Shown here: positions 29,399-38,662 of the stretch, piece by piece
Layout of the letters: each line of letters opens with the position of its first letter
How positions within the stretch are numbered: position 1 is the stretch's first letter
Assembly: GCF_011065405.1 (NCBI RefSeq)
Contig: NZ_CP047056.1
Location: 1,200,747 to 1,264,746, forward strand
Source of the DNA: Succinivibrio dextrinosolvens
Lineage (GTDB): Bacteria > Pseudomonadota > Gammaproteobacteria > Enterobacterales > Succinivibrionaceae
Length of the DNA stretch: 64,000 nt
Direction of reading: 5' to 3'
Position numbers and translations under genes: made by a program
Notes under the pieces: model-generated
What the model was told of the DNA's origin: nothing
The model's input: the letters and a program-made list of their open reading frames with translations, nothing else
Database searches by the model: none

Positions 29399-29716
29399 AT
29401 GCCAGATAACGATAAAGACAATTGTGTCTCATGTTCCATTCTTGGTGAGAATTTTAATCTACGCTGCTCACCTGATAAAAAGCCTATTCTTGAAGCATCG
29501 GTAAAAAATCTTCAAAATAAAATTTCTAAAATGCTTAGAGATAATCCTGGTATTTCCCCTTTTCAGGCAGCAATTCTTACAGCTCTTGATTCCGAAAGCA
29601 ATCTTTTGGAATTCTTAGAGTCTGACACTCCTTTTATAAATCAGGCCACCAGAAAAATATTAAAAATGAAAGCAGAATTAAAGAAGACTGAAAATGGCAG
29701 AATACAGAGGAAATAA
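29399..29716 (+). CDS. zapA: Cell division protein ZapA
   Basis: A small FtsZ-ring stabiliser. The 105-residue chain has the N-terminal beta-strand motif CSILGENFNLRC, then KKPILEASVKNLQNKI and a coiled-coil C-terminus, as in ZapA. AAGGAG precedes the ATG by 5 bases; a GTG one codon earlier is a less likely start. It overlaps fau by 23 bases. In E. coli the 6S RNA gene ssrS lies between the two; here there is no room for it. Confidence 0.85.
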   Translation: MPDNDKDNCVSCSILGENFNLRCSPDKKPILEASVKNLQNKISKMLRDNPGISPFQAAILTALDSESNLLEFLESDTPFINQATRKILKMKAELKKTENGRIQRK

Positions 29717-30299
29717 AGAATTCAGAAAAAAAATCCGTCAGGATATTCTTAAGCAGAGACGAGTTATTCCTGTTGAAGATTCATTTCAGGCGGGACTCAA
29801 TATCGTGAAAGTTCTTAGAGGACATGAGTTCTTCAGCAGCAAAAAGATTGTTGCCTCTTATATCAGCACTGGAGGAGAGATCTCTACCGCCCCACTGAAT
29901 GACTATCTTCTAGACGCTCATGATCTGATCCTTCCATACATCAATATCAATGTAAAAGGCAGTATGGATTTTTATTCCTTTAAAAAGGGAGATCCTCTAA
30001 TAGAGAATAGATTTCATATTCTCGAACCAGAAAATAAACAGGAAAATCTTATCCGACCAGATTTAATTGATGCAATCGTTGTACCGCTTGTCGCCTTTGA
30101 TAAAAGAGGAAACAGAATGGGAATGGGTGGAGGCTTTTACGACAGAATGCTGAAAAAAGTATCAGCCGAGTGTCTTTTAATTGGTGTCGCCTATGACTTT
30201 CAGCTTATAGAAAATGTTCCAACAGAAAGCTGGGATATGCCTTTAGATGAAGTAATAACACCTACCACTCACTTTGTATTCAACAAAAAGTGGCCATAA
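29694..30299 (+). CDS. fau: 5-formyltetrahydrofolate cyclo-ligase
   Basis: It converts 5-formyl-THF to 5,10-methenyl-THF using ATP, salvaging inhibitory folinic acid. The 201-residue protein (E. coli YgfA/Fau 182) has the N-terminal basic motif KKIRQDILKQRR, VVPLVAFDKRGNRMGMGGGFYDR (residues 129-151) containing the phosphate-binding loop, and the closing DMPLDEVITP. It overlaps the end of zapA and is followed by a bidirectional terminator. Retention of this folate-salvage enzyme is notable given the degenerate FolP in the window. Confidence 0.93.
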   Translation: MAEYRGNKEFRKKIRQDILKQRRVIPVEDSFQAGLNIVKVLRGHEFFSSKKIVASYISTGGEISTAPLNDYLLDAHDLILPYININVKGSMDFYSFKKGDPLIENRFHILEPENKQENLIRPDLIDAIVVPLVAFDKRGNRMGMGGGFYDRMLKKVSAECLLIGVAYDFQLIENVPTESWDMPLDEVITPTTHFVFNKKWP

Positions 30300-30322
30300 A
30301 AAATGGCCCGAAGGCCATTTTC
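30298..30322. terminator. Bidirectional terminator between fau and secG
   Basis: AAAATGGCC-CGAA-GGCCATTTT has T-runs on both strands. On the minus strand the loop is a stable CTTCGG tetraloop, suiting termination of secG; on the plus strand it ends fau. Confidence 0.85.
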
Positions 30323-30344
30323 TAAAATCAAATCAGATTTAATA

Positions 30345-30752
30345 TTATTTCTTATCTGAAACTACAGGCGCATCTGTCTTAGATGCATTGTCCTCGGTCT
30401 TAACTGCAGGTGCATCAGTCTCAACAACAGGAGCGTCGGTAGTAACAGCAGGAGCTGACTCAACAACTTCAGCTGCAGGAGCCTCTCCGATGTTTGAGAA
30501 GTTTGAAGTCTCTTCATGCTGAGCCTTCTGTAAATATCCTAAAGCTAAGCAAACACCAAAGAACAGAAAAATTAAAAACCAGGTAGAACGGGTTAGGAAG
30601 TTACCTGAACCAACAGATCCGAAAACTGTATTTGAAGCACCAGCACCAAAAGAAGCACCCATTCCAGCGCCCTTACCCTGCTGAACTAAAATCAATGAAA
30701 TCATCGCAATTGCGATTAAAAGTAGTAAAACGATTAAAACTTGATACAACAT
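30345..30752 (-). CDS. secG: SecG, preprotein translocase subunit, with long acidic tail
   Basis: A small membrane subunit that aids SecYEG translocation. Two transmembrane segments (about 3-21, LIVLLLLIAIAMISLILV; 52-71, TWFLIFLFFGVCLALGYL) flank the conserved cytoplasmic QQGKGAGMGASFGAGASNTVFG loop. The core is E. coli-like up to residue 80. The remaining 55 residues are an Ala/Val/Asp/Glu repeat (APVVETDAPAV), so the protein is longer than E. coli SecG (110 aa). It lies downstream of glmM as in E. coli, with its own promoter in the gap. Confidence 0.93.
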   Translation of the reverse strand: MLYQVLIVLLLLIAIAMISLILVQQGKGAGMGASFGAGASNTVFGSVGSGNFLTRSTWFLIFLFFGVCLALGYLQKAQHEETSNFSNIGEAPAAEVVESAPAVTTDAPVVETDAPAVKTEDNASKTDAPVVSDKK

Positions 30753-30793
30753 AATAATAACGCACCCTATTTTGCGTACATTTAGACTGCAAA

Positions 30794-30822
30794 ATGATAC
30801 AAGTTTATTAAAACAAATTCAA
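30794..30822 (-). promoter_or_regulatory. Sigma-70 promoter for secG
   Basis: TTGAAT and TATCAT on the minus strand are 17 bases apart, located between the glmM stop and the secG start. Confidence 0.5.
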
Positions 30823-30828
30823 GAACTT

Positions 30829-32172
30829 TTAATTGTCAGACTGACGAATGATTACATCGGCAATTCTCTGGGCCTTTGATCGAACATCATCTCGGTCCTC
30901 ACCTTCAACCATCACTCTAACCAAAGGTTCTGTTCCTGATTTTCTCAGAAGAACTCGACCGGTTGAACCTAATTCCTGTTCAACAGCCTTAACTTCCTTC
31001 ATAACCAATTCATCTGAGGTTACATCAATTCCTGCGGTCAGACGAACATTGATCAGCTCCTGAGGGAACATTACAAGGCCTTCTGATAGCTCCTCAATAT
31101 CTTTCTGAGCATACATACATGCCTTTAAGACCTGAAGAGCGGATACGATACCGTCACCGGTGGTTGCGTGATGAAGCGAAATGATATGACCGCTGTTTTC
31201 TCCGCCAAGATTCCACTTTCTCTCCAAAAGCTGTTCCATCACATAACGGTCTCCAACCTTTGCTCTGCAGAACTCTATATTCTCGCGCTTTAGGGCTAGC
31301 TCAAGACCAAGATTAGTCATCAGAGTACCAACAACACCACCATTCAGACGATTTCTCTTCTGAGTATCCTTGGCAATGATATAAAGCAGATTGTCACCGT
31401 CACGAAGCACACCGTGTTTATCACACATCAGAACACGGTCACCGTCACCATCAAATGCAATTCCGAGGTCTGCCTTGGTTGCTAAAACCTTGGCAACAAG
31501 AGCCTGAGGATGTGTTGAACCAACATCATCATTAATATTGATTCCGTTAGGAGCATCTCCGATAGTAATCACCTCTGCGCCTAATTCTCTGAATACAGAA
31601 GGAGCAATGTGATAGGTTGCTCCGTTAGCACAGTCTAGAACTATCTTTAACCCTTCAAGGCTGAACTGACTTGCGAAGGTTGACTTGCAGTACTCAATAT
31701 AACGGCCCTGTGCATCTTCCTGTCGATAGGCACGACCAAAATCTGAAGCTGCAGCAAGCTCTATTGAATCCTGATCAAGATACTTTTCAATCTCAAGCTC
31801 AATTTCATCTGGAAGCTTGGTACCCTGACCTGAGAAGAATTTAATACCGTTATCAAAATAAGGATTATGGGAAGCACTGATTACTACACCAAGATCAGCT
31901 CTGAAAGCTCTGGTCAGATGAGCTACAGCAGGAGTTGGCATAGGGCCTAACATAACTGGGGACATACCACCGGCTGAAAAACCAGACTCCAAAGCCGCCT
32001 CCAGCATATATCCAGAAAGACGTGTATCTTTACCGATAATAACCTTTCCGCCTTTCTTTTTTCCTAATACTTTACCAGCAGCAAGACCTAATTTAACAGC
32101 AAAATCAGGGGTAATAGGAAACTGACCCACACGACCTCTAACGCCGTCAGTTCCAAAATATTTTCTTTTCAT
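30829..32172 (-). CDS. glmM: Phosphoglucosamine mutase
   Basis: It interconverts glucosamine-6-phosphate and glucosamine-1-phosphate for UDP-GlcNAc, hence peptidoglycan and LPS. The 447-residue chain starts [13 protein letters not shown]. The phosphoserine loop is [14 protein letters not shown], with catalytic Ser101. The metal-binding loop is FDGDGDRV, and the C-terminal phosphate-binding motif [12 protein letters not shown] is present. It is coupled 2 bases after folP, as in E. coli ftsH-folP-glmM-secG. Confidence 0.98.
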   Translation of the reverse strand: MKRKYFGTDGVRGRVGQFPITPDFAVKLGLAAGKVLGKKKGGKVIIGKDTRLSGYMLEAALESGFSAGGMSPVMLGPMPTPAVAHLTRAFRADLGVVISASHNPYFDNGIKFFSGQGTKLPDEIELEIEKYLDQDSIELAAASDFGRAYRQEDAQGRYIEYCKSTFASQFSLEGLKIVLDCANGATYHIAPSVFRELGAEVITIGDAPNGININDDVGSTHPQALVAKVLATKADLGIAFDGDGDRVLMCDKHGVLRDGDNLLYIIAKDTQKRNRLNGGVVGTLMTNLGLELALKRENIEFCRAKVGDRYVMEQLLERKWNLGGENSGHIISLHHATTGDGIVSALQVLKACMYAQKDIEELSEGLVMFPQELINVRLTAGIDVTSDELVMKEVKAVEQELGSTGRVLLRKSGTEPLVRVMVEGEDRDDVRSKAQRIADVIIRQSDN

Positions 32173-32174
32173 TT

Positions 32175-33056
32175 TTAATTTTCTCTTTTAGTAATGTGAT
32201 TATTTTTACCTAAACCACGAATTGCGTCTCTGAGAGTTCTCAATCTTCTGACAATTGACTTAGATAATCGATATGGCTTGGTTTTTGCTGACATAACCTG
32301 CCAGAAACCAATAGCAATTGCAATTTCACTTACATCAGTAGTTCTTATAATCTGCACAGCCTTGTCTGAAGCACAGAAAACCGCTGCAGTAAGAGAAAGA
32401 GTTCGATTCTCCTTTAACAGAACATCTTCTAGAGGAAGCTGACGAGGAATGCCCACACAGATTGGCAGAGCAAAACTTCTGAAAGATTCGAGTCTTCCAA
32501 TAAGTCTTAGCTTTGAATTAACCGAAGCATTGATAATAGAAGGATCTATAACAATTCTTTTTCTGGCAATACCTGAATTTAACAGTGAATCAATCTTTGA
32601 ATAGAAGAACTCAGATATCAGAGATACCACATCTGTATCATCATCTACTCTTTCAGAAGGTTCACAGTGAATGCACACAACAGCCTCAGACTCCTTGAAG
32701 GCCTTGATCGCCTCTTCAGAATCAAGTCCGCTTGAAGTAATAATCATAGAAACACCAAGCTTAATGGCGTTGATGATCACACTTGGATTGTCAGAGTTTA
32801 CGGCAATTGGAACAGACAGTTCCTTGATTAAAGCCTCAACAACACAGCAGACTCTAGACTCATCTACATCATCAAGGTTGAAATCGGTTTTCTTTGTTCC
32901 AACCTCTAAAAGCTCGGCACCGGACCTAACAAAGGAATGAGCAAGTTCAACAATTTCTTCTATTGATCTGGAGTCCTCCGGATATAGAACAATTGTACCC
33001 ATTACCTTGGTAAAACTAAGGTCTAAGCTCTTATTCTGCGGTAGTTTAAGTTTCAT
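32175..33056 (-). CDS. folP: FolP-like protein (dihydropteroate synthase fold) with degenerate active site
   Basis: Position between ftsH and glmM, length (293 aa vs 282) and overall pattern identify it as FolP. Nearly all dihydropteroate synthase signatures are altered, however. NVTPDSFSDGG is replaced by [19 protein letters not shown] by [14 protein letters not shown] by AVNS, INDVSG by ITSSG, MHMQG by IHCEPS, LDPGFGF by IDPSIIN, GxSRK by GIPRQ, and RVHD by RTTD. The frame is open with a normal ribosome-binding site (AAGGAA), so it is not a simple pseudogene. Either it no longer makes dihydropteroate or it has changed substrate. Domain identity is strong; activity is doubtful. Confidence 0.8.
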   Translation of the reverse strand: MKLKLPQNKSLDLSFTKVMGTIVLYPEDSRSIEEIVELAHSFVRSGAELLEVGTKKTDFNLDDVDESRVCCVVEALIKELSVPIAVNSDNPSVIINAIKLGVSMIITSSGLDSEEAIKAFKESEAVVCIHCEPSERVDDDTDVVSLISEFFYSKIDSLLNSGIARKRIVIDPSIINASVNSKLRLIGRLESFRSFALPICVGIPRQLPLEDVLLKENRTLSLTAAVFCASDKAVQIIRTTDVSEIAIAIGFWQVMSAKTKPYRLSKSIVRRLRTLRDAIRGLGKNNHITKREN

Positions 33057-33189
33057 GCAATTCCTTATGTGGTTTTGTCAAAAAAGAATCATTATCTTAG
33101 ACAAACACCGCAATACATATTTAAAGGTATTACGGTGAGATTTAACAGATTAATACAATCTATACAGTCTAAGTTTAGATTCTAATTAT

Positions 33190-35181
33190 TTACTTATCTT
33201 CTTTTTCTGATGAATCCTGTGACTTATCCTCAGAATCAGTTGTTACATCGTCGTTCTCTAAAGTTTTCTGAGCATTCTCAGAGGAATTATCGTTTTCAGA
33301 TGTTTTATCCTCTGACTTATTATCATTATCATCAGAGCCTGCTGATGACTTGTCATCATGTTTTGCAGGAGCTCGTACTTCACGACGGTTCATCAGATCA
33401 TCAATCTGGTCTGCATCGATAGTTTCATATTTTAAAAGAGCATCTTTCATGTTCTCTAAAATATCCTTGTTTGCCTCTAACAGCTCAAATGCCTTCTGAT
33501 AGCAGCTATTGATAATCTCAGTTACTTCCTCATCAATTATTGCTGCAGTCTTATCTGACATCGCTACCATTGAAGATGAAGAACCGCCCAGATAAGCAGA
33601 ACCTTCGTTATCCTTTTCATACTGCATAGGGGCAAGTTTCTTTGAGAAGCCCCAGCGAGTAACCATGTTTCGTGCAATCATAGTTGCTCTTTCGATGTCA
33701 TTTGATGCACCGGTGGTAACCGCATCAGCACCAAACATCATCTCCTCTGCAATTCTGCCTGCAAACAGAGTTGAAATGTTTGAAAGAAGACCGCGTCTGC
33801 TCTGCGAAACCCTATCCTGCTCTGGAAGATACATTGTTACACCTAAAGCTCTTCCTCTAGGAATAATAGACACCTTGTAAACAGGATCGTGCTCAGGCAC
33901 CAGTTTGCCTACTATGGCATGTCCTGCCTCATGGTATGCAGTATTGATCTTTTCATGCTCATTCATAGCCATTGAACGACGCTCTGCGCCCATCAGCAGC
34001 TTATCCTTAGCCTCTTCAAATTCCTGCATTGAAACAACACGCTTATTGTGACGGGCTGCGCCTAAAGCTGCCTCATTAACCAGGTTTGCAAGTTCAGCAC
34101 CAGAGAATCCAGGAGTACCACGAGCGATAGTTGCTGTATCAACATCCTTTGCCAGAGGAACCTTCTTAACATGGACATTCAGGATCTGCTCACGGCCTCT
34201 TACATCTGGAAGACCAACAACCACCTGACGGTCAAAACGGCCTGGTCTTAATAAAGCAGGATCAAGAACATCAGGACGGTTAGTTGCTGCAATGATAATC
34301 ACTGCCTCGAATCCTTCAAAACCATCCATTTCAACCAGCAGCTGATTCAGCGTCTGTTCACGTTCATCGTGACCACCGCCCATGCCTACACCACGCTTTC
34401 TTCCTACAGCATCAATTTCGTCGATGAAGATAATGCAAGGTGCATTTTTCTTAGCCTGAGCAAACATATCTCTAACACGTGAAGCACCAACACCCACGAA
34501 CATCTCAACGAAGTCGGAACCGGAGATTGAGAAAAATGGAACCTTGGCCTCACCTGCAATTGCTCTTGCCAAAAGAGTCTTACCTGTTCCAGGAGGACCT
34601 ACCATCAGGACACCGCGAGGGATTCTACCGCCAAGCTTTGAGTATTTTGTAGGATCCTTTAAGAAATCAACAAGCTCAACCACATCTTCCTTTGCCTCAT
34701 CACAGCCGGCAACATCTGAGAAAGTGGTCTTAATCTGATTTTCAGAAAGAAGCTTAGCCTTTGACTTACCGAATGACAGAGGATTGCCCTTTGATCCGCC
34801 CTGCATCTGTCTCATAAAGAAAATCCAGACAGCAATCAGCAGAATCATTGGGAACCAGCTTATAAAGATGGCAAACAATGTACTCTGCTCTTCTGGCTTG
34901 GTACCAGAGGTACGGACATTGTGGCTTAAAAGGGTATCAATAATGGCAGGATCTGAAATTGGCATTACAGTTACAAACTTCTGACCGTTTGTCTTAATAC
35001 CGTTGATTACCTTGCCATCAAAGGTTGCCTGAGCAATTTGATCGGACTGCACCTCTCTTACGAAGGTAGTGTAATCCTGTAACTGGCCTGAGTTGTCTGG
35101 GGTGCTGAAAGACTCAAACAGAGTCATCAGAATCACAGCAATCACCAACCACAATATAAGATTTTTTGTCATATATCTCAC
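33190..35181 (-). CDS. ftsH: ATP-dependent zinc metalloprotease FtsH
   Basis: A membrane AAA+ protease that degrades short-lived regulators and unassembled membrane proteins. Two N-terminal transmembrane segments (residues 5-22 and about 105-122) flank a periplasmic domain. GPPGTGKT is the Walker [12 protein letters not shown] the Walker B, and the second region of homology [21 protein letters not shown] carries the arginine fingers. HEAGHA (about 415) binds zinc. The 663-residue length exceeds E. coli because the last 55 residues form a Ser/Asp/Glu/Asn-rich acidic tail. It is directly coupled to rlmE. Confidence 0.98.
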   Translation of the reverse strand: MRYMTKNLILWLVIAVILMTLFESFSTPDNSGQLQDYTTFVREVQSDQIAQATFDGKVINGIKTNGQKFVTVMPISDPAIIDTLLSHNVRTSGTKPEEQSTLFAIFISWFPMILLIAVWIFFMRQMQGGSKGNPLSFGKSKAKLLSENQIKTTFSDVAGCDEAKEDVVELVDFLKDPTKYSKLGGRIPRGVLMVGPPGTGKTLLARAIAGEAKVPFFSISGSDFVEMFVGVGASRVRDMFAQAKKNAPCIIFIDEIDAVGRKRGVGMGGGHDEREQTLNQLLVEMDGFEGFEAVIIIAATNRPDVLDPALLRPGRFDRQVVVGLPDVRGREQILNVHVKKVPLAKDVDTATIARGTPGFSGAELANLVNEAALGAARHNKRVVSMQEFEEAKDKLLMGAERRSMAMNEHEKINTAYHEAGHAIVGKLVPEHDPVYKVSIIPRGRALGVTMYLPEQDRVSQSRRGLLSNISTLFAGRIAEEMMFGADAVTTGASNDIERATMIARNMVTRWGFSKKLAPMQYEKDNEGSAYLGGSSSSMVAMSDKTAAIIDEEVTEIINSCYQKAFELLEANKDILENMKDALLKYETIDADQIDDLMNRREVRAPAKHDDKSSAGSDDNDNKSEDKTSENDNSSENAQKTLENDDVTTDSEDKSQDSSEKEDK

Positions 35182-35874
35182 TTACTCCAAATCTTCTTCA
35201 GGAAGATCTTCAATGTTCTCTTCACCAGGAGCCACTCCGTTCAGAGGATGACCTTTAAACCCGGTTGCAACCATATATACCTCGCGAGAACGGTCTCTTG
35301 AAGCATCAGGCTTTCTAACTTTTACAGTTGTAAAATCGTTGTGCAGTTCCTTTAAATATTCCTGAGAACCTACTCCCTGGAATACCTTCACCACAAAAGT
35401 GCCGCCTATTTTCAGCACACGTCTTGCCATATCCAAAGCAAGCTCCGACAGATACATTGCACGAGGCTGATCAATTCCCACGGTACCAGACATATTTGGA
35501 GCCATATCTGACAGAACAACATCAGCACCGACACCGATCATGGAATACAGAGTCTTGAAGACCTCCTCATCACGGAAATCACCCTGCAGGAATTGAACAT
35601 TACGGATAGGACGGATAGGAAGAATATCCATAGCGATAACTCTTCCATTTTCACCAATACACTTGACTGCATATTCTGACCAACCGCCAGGTGCTGCGCC
35701 TAAATCAACAACAATATTTCCCTGACGAATCAGTCGATCTTTTTTCTGCAGTTCTTCTAATTTGAATGATGCTCTTGAGCGAAGACCAAGCTTATGAGCC
35801 TGTTTTACATATGGATCTGAAAAGTGCTCATGTAACCACCTAGATTGACTGGCAGTACGTTTTTTTGCTGGCAT
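35182..35874 (-). CDS. rlmE: 23S rRNA 2'-O-ribose U2552 methyltransferase
   Basis: RlmE (FtsJ) methylates U2552 in the A-loop of 50S precursors. The 230-residue chain has the basic start, [16 protein letters not shown], and the SAM motif [16 protein letters not shown]. The K-D-K-E catalytic tetrad lies in [18 protein letters not shown] and SREVYMVA. It is adjacent to ftsH without spacing, as in E. coli, and heads the operon rlmE-ftsH-folP-glmM. A short acidic C-terminal extension ([13 protein letters not shown]) is present. Confidence 0.97.
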   Translation of the reverse strand: MPAKKRTASQSRWLHEHFSDPYVKQAHKLGLRSRASFKLEELQKKDRLIRQGNIVVDLGAAPGGWSEYAVKCIGENGRVIAMDILPIRPIRNVQFLQGDFRDEEVFKTLYSMIGVGADVVLSDMAPNMSGTVGIDQPRAMYLSELALDMARRVLKIGGTFVVKVFQGVGSQEYLKELHNDFTTVKVRKPDASRDRSREVYMVATGFKGHPLNGVAPGEENIEDLPEEDLE

Positions 35875-35925
35875 TAAATTTAGGATCCTTGATTATATTA
35901 ATTTAATTGTTTATATCTTTTGAAT

Positions 35926-35955
35926 ATTATACAATCTGTACAGCTTTATAATCAA
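35926..35955 (-). promoter_or_regulatory. Sigma-70 promoter of rlmE-ftsH-folP-glmM
   Basis: TTGATT (35950-35955) and a perfect TATAAT (35926-35931), spacer 18 bases, about 50 bases before rlmE. I found no sigma-32 element here, although ftsH is heat-induced in E. coli. Confidence 0.65.
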
Positions 35956-36024
35956 TAAAAAGCCAAGAATCGACTGTAGAGGTAAAAATATATTACAGTT
36001 TAGTAAAATTATCTCGATAATTGT

Positions 36025-36098
36025 TCTCAGTGAAAACTGAGATCCTACAAACAATAGGTTTACTCCAGAGTTTTCATTTTAGGTGGTCTGAAAACTCT
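36025..36098 (+). promoter_or_regulatory. Two hairpins in the yhbY upstream region
   Basis: TCTCAGT-GAAA-ACTGAGA (36025-36042) is followed by AGAGTTTTCA/TGAAAACTCT (36067-36098), whose 12-base loop displays AGGTGG. Both lie within 135 bases of the yhbY start. Whether they are in the transcript is not known. Confidence 0.4.
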
Positions 36099-36159
36099 TT
36101 ACGAATGCTGTTGAATACAATCCAGCAGTACATTTTGCAGATTTTTATAGAGGATTAAG

Positions 36160-36450
36160 ATGTCACTAAATTCACATCAGCGCCAGTTCTTAAAGGCTCA
36201 GGCTCACCAGTTAAAGCCAGTTGTTATGTTAGGTAACGACGGTCTTTCAGAGAATGTTCTAAAAGAGATCGACTCAAGCATTGAGCATCATGAGCTTATC
36301 AAAGTAAAGTTAAATGCAGGGGAAGGCCGTAAAGAACAGGCTGAAACCGCAGCTAAGACTGTAAATGCAGAGCTTGTAAGCCTGGTTGGCAGAATTGCTG
36401 TTCTTTTCCGCCAGAGAAAGGATGACAGCAGATTCATTCTTCCTCGCTAA
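36160..36450 (+). CDS. yhbY: CRM-domain ribosome assembly RNA-binding protein YhbY
   Basis: A single CRM domain of 96 residues: LNSHQRQFLKAQAHQLKPVVMLGNDGLSENVLKEID, the GxxG-type RNA-binding loop, then HELIKVKLNAG and LVGRIAVLFRQRKD. E. coli YhbY associates with pre-50S subunits. AGAGG lies 7 bases upstream of the ATG. It is placed between greA and rlmE as in E. coli, but here each has its own orientation and terminator. Confidence 0.95.
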   Translation: MSLNSHQRQFLKAQAHQLKPVVMLGNDGLSENVLKEIDSSIEHHELIKVKLNAGEGRKEQAETAAKTVNAELVSLVGRIAVLFRQRKDDSRFILPR

Positions 36451-36465
36451 CAGTAAGTTACTCTC

Positions 36466-36494
36466 AAAAAAAAGGATCCTGAGGATCCTTTTTT
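36466..36494. terminator. Bidirectional terminator between yhbY and greA
   Basis: AAAAAAGGATCC-TGA-GGATCCTTTTTT: perfect arms, with T-runs on both strands. Confidence 0.9.
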
Positions 36495-36516
36495 ATTGGT
36501 TAAATCTAATGGTCTC

Positions 36517-37005
36517 TTAGATATATTCAACCTTAACAACTTCGTAGCAGATGGTTCCTTTAGGAATCTTAATCTCAATTTCATCCTCTTCCTGCTTGCC
36601 AAGTAAGCCCTTTGCAATAGGGGTCTTGTAAGAAATAAGATTTGAGTTAATGTCTGCCTCGTCCTCACCTACGATCTTGTAAGTGATTTCCTTATCTGTA
36701 TCCACGTCAACAAGAGTTACAGTTGAACCGAAAATAACCTTCAGCTTGCCGCCAGTAGGATTCTTAAGCTTGGTAACGTCAATAACATTGGCAGATGCAA
36801 TCTTACCTTCAATATCCTTGATTCTTGCCTCACACATGCCCTGTTCTTCCTTAGCAGCATCGTACTCGGCGTTCTCACTTAAATCACCATGGCTTCTAGC
36901 CTCAGCAATAGCTGCAACAATACGTGGACGCTCAACAGTCTTCAAACGAACCAACTCTTGTCTTAAAAGCTCTTCACCGCGTGGAGTCATTGGAGTCTGA
37001 TCCAT
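36517..37005 (-). CDS. greA: Transcription elongation factor GreA
   Basis: It stimulates cleavage of backtracked RNA in RNA polymerase. The ATG of [10 protein letters not shown] is used; GAGG is 8 bases upstream, and a TTG two codons earlier is too close to it. The 162-residue chain has the N-terminal coiled coil ([43 protein letters not shown]) with the acidic tip Asp/Glu pair in [10 protein letters not shown]. The FKBP-like C-terminal domain ([21 protein letters not shown]) follows. Monocistronic. Confidence 0.97.
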   Translation of the reverse strand: MDQTPMTPRGEELLRQELVRLKTVERPRIVAAIAEARSHGDLSENAEYDAAKEEQGMCEARIKDIEGKIASANVIDVTKLKNPTGGKLKVIFGSTVTLVDVDTDKEITYKIVGEDEADINSNLISYKTPIAKGLLGKQEEDEIEIKIPKGTICYEVVKVEYI

Positions 37006-37011
37006 ATGCAA

Positions 37012-37361
37012 ATCCTCTATATAAAATTAAAGCATGTAACTAAGGCAAACGATCAAATCCTTGTATCAGAGAATATGTAAGTCTGAAACTATGCTCTTTA
37101 GTAAAAAGCTTAAAGTTAAAGCCTGTCTGAGCGAACGTTTACCTGTTTTTTAACAGTTATTAACAACGGTTTTATATTTAATACCGACGTTTTTTTGTTT
37201 TCGATCCCCTTAAATAACAAGGGTATCGACATAGAATTCAGGGTAAAAAAAACAACGCCTAATTTTCAAATTAGGCGCCATTCTGTACGTAAAAATATAC
37301 ACTTTTGTGGACTTTCAATCAACAGTGATTTAAGTCTGCTTTGACAAAAATCACCATTCTT
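37012..37361 (-). other. greA upstream region and dnaJ downstream region
   Basis: It holds the dnaJ terminator at 37244-37277. An imperfect hairpin CGATCCCCTT/AAGGGTATCG lies around 37202-37228. The AT-rich sequence down to 37012 must contain the greA promoter; I could not pick a convincing -35/-10 pair. Confidence 0.4.
37244..37277 (-). terminator. Rho-independent terminator after dnaJ
   Basis: CGCCTAATTT and AAATTAGGCG pair over 10 bases; on the minus strand TTGTTTTTTTT follows. It ends the grpE-dnaK-dnaJ unit. Confidence 0.85.
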
Positions 37362-38591
37362 TTAGCTTGAAAGATCATCAAAGAACTTCTTTACGCCTTT
37401 TATGAAGCCTTCCGATTTTGGTTTGTGCCTCGCTGCGCTTTCAGATCTTTTCTTTGCACTCTTTTCATCTTTAGATGACTTGTCATCCTTGCTGTCCTTT
37501 GAATCCCTATCTTCACCATTTAGAGAAGCTTCAAATTCTTTAAGCAGCTCTTTCTGATGAGCGGTCAGATTAATAGGAGTTTCAACTACAATCTTGCAGT
37601 ACAGATTACCCTTGAAAGATGAGTTGTAGGACTTAACACCCTTACCTGGAATTCTCATCATAATTCCAGTCTGAGTCTCAGGTCTGATACTGATATTAAC
37701 AGCACCTTCAAGTGTAGGAACCTCAACCTTTCCACCAAGAGCAGCTGTAGTAAAGCTGATTGGAACCTCACAGTACAGATCGTTGCCATCACGGGTAAAG
37801 ATTTCATGATCCTTAACCTCGATAACAACATACAAATCACCTGCAGGGGCACCATTCAGACCGGCCTCACCTTCGCCGGTAAGACGAATACGGTCACCGG
37901 TATCAACACCTGCAGCAATATCCACTTCAAGAGTCTTAGACTTTAATACACGTCCTGTGCCAGAACATGACTTACAGCCATCTGTAATAACATATCCAGA
38001 ACCATTACAGTGAGGACAGGTCTGAGAAACCTGCATGAAGCCCTGACGCATGAAGATCTGGCCCTGACCATGACAGTGAGGACAGGTCTCTTTCTTACCG
38101 TTCTTACCTAAGCCTGAGCCTCCACAGGTATCACACTTAACATAGGTTTTAACGTTAAGCTTCTTCTTGCAGCCTTTAACAGCCTCTTCAAGAGTAATAG
38201 TGATTCTTGCACGAAGATCCCTTCCGCGGATTTCACGTGGACCTGAAGAACGGGAGCCAAAACCACCTCTTCCAGCACCGAAAATATCACCAAAGATATC
38301 ACCGAACATGTCAGAAAAGTCAGCACCGCCTGCTCCGAATGGATTACCGCCACCGGCCTGAGAGCCGTCTGCACCAGCAAAACCATACTGATCATAAGCA
38401 GCACGCTTCTGAGGATCTGAAAGAACCTGGTAAGCTTCGTTAATTTCACGGAACTTCTCACCAGCATCAGGATCCTTGTTTCTATCAGGGTGATACTTAA
38501 TAGCTAAACGCTTAAAGGCACGTTTGATAGCAGCATCATCAGCGCCTTTTTCTACACCTAGCACTTCATAGTAATCACGTTTGGAAGCCAT
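37362..38591 (-). CDS. dnaJ: Chaperone DnaJ (Hsp40), with a charged tail insertion
   Basis: It delivers substrates to DnaK and stimulates its ATPase. The J domain has HPD at residues 34-36. A Gly/Phe-rich region with [20 protein letters not shown] follows, then four zinc motifs ([32 protein letters not shown]) and the substrate-binding domain. The 409-residue length exceeds E. coli (376), because a Lys/Ser/Asp-rich segment ([19 protein letters not shown]) precedes the final [15 protein letters not shown]. It follows dnaK by 71 bases without a terminator. Confidence 0.98.
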   Translation of the reverse strand: MASKRDYYEVLGVEKGADDAAIKRAFKRLAIKYHPDRNKDPDAGEKFREINEAYQVLSDPQKRAAYDQYGFAGADGSQAGGGNPFGAGGADFSDMFGDIFGDIFGAGRGGFGSRSSGPREIRGRDLRARITITLEEAVKGCKKKLNVKTYVKCDTCGGSGLGKNGKKETCPHCHGQGQIFMRQGFMQVSQTCPHCNGSGYVITDGCKSCSGTGRVLKSKTLEVDIAAGVDTGDRIRLTGEGEAGLNGAPAGDLYVVIEVKDHEIFTRDGNDLYCEVPISFTTAALGGKVEVPTLEGAVNISIRPETQTGIMMRIPGKGVKSYNSSFKGNLYCKIVVETPINLTAHQKELLKEFEASLNGEDRDSKDSKDDKSSKDEKSAKKRSESAARHKPKSEGFIKGVKKFFDDLSS

Positions 38592-38662
38592 ATCATCCTC
38601 TTAAATTGACAAAAAGGCAGATGATAAAATCACCCACCTTTTTAGGAAAAACTAAGTACTAA

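Noticed and set aside
32175-33056. folP as a pseudogene
   Set aside because: The frame is uninterrupted, has a good ribosome-binding site and is translationally packed with glmM; codon use looks normal. Degenerate function is more likely than decay.
20635-36090. Shared TTTAGGTGGTC string at about 20642 and 36078
   Set aside because: An 11-base match between two places is expected by chance in a window this size, and the surroundings differ.
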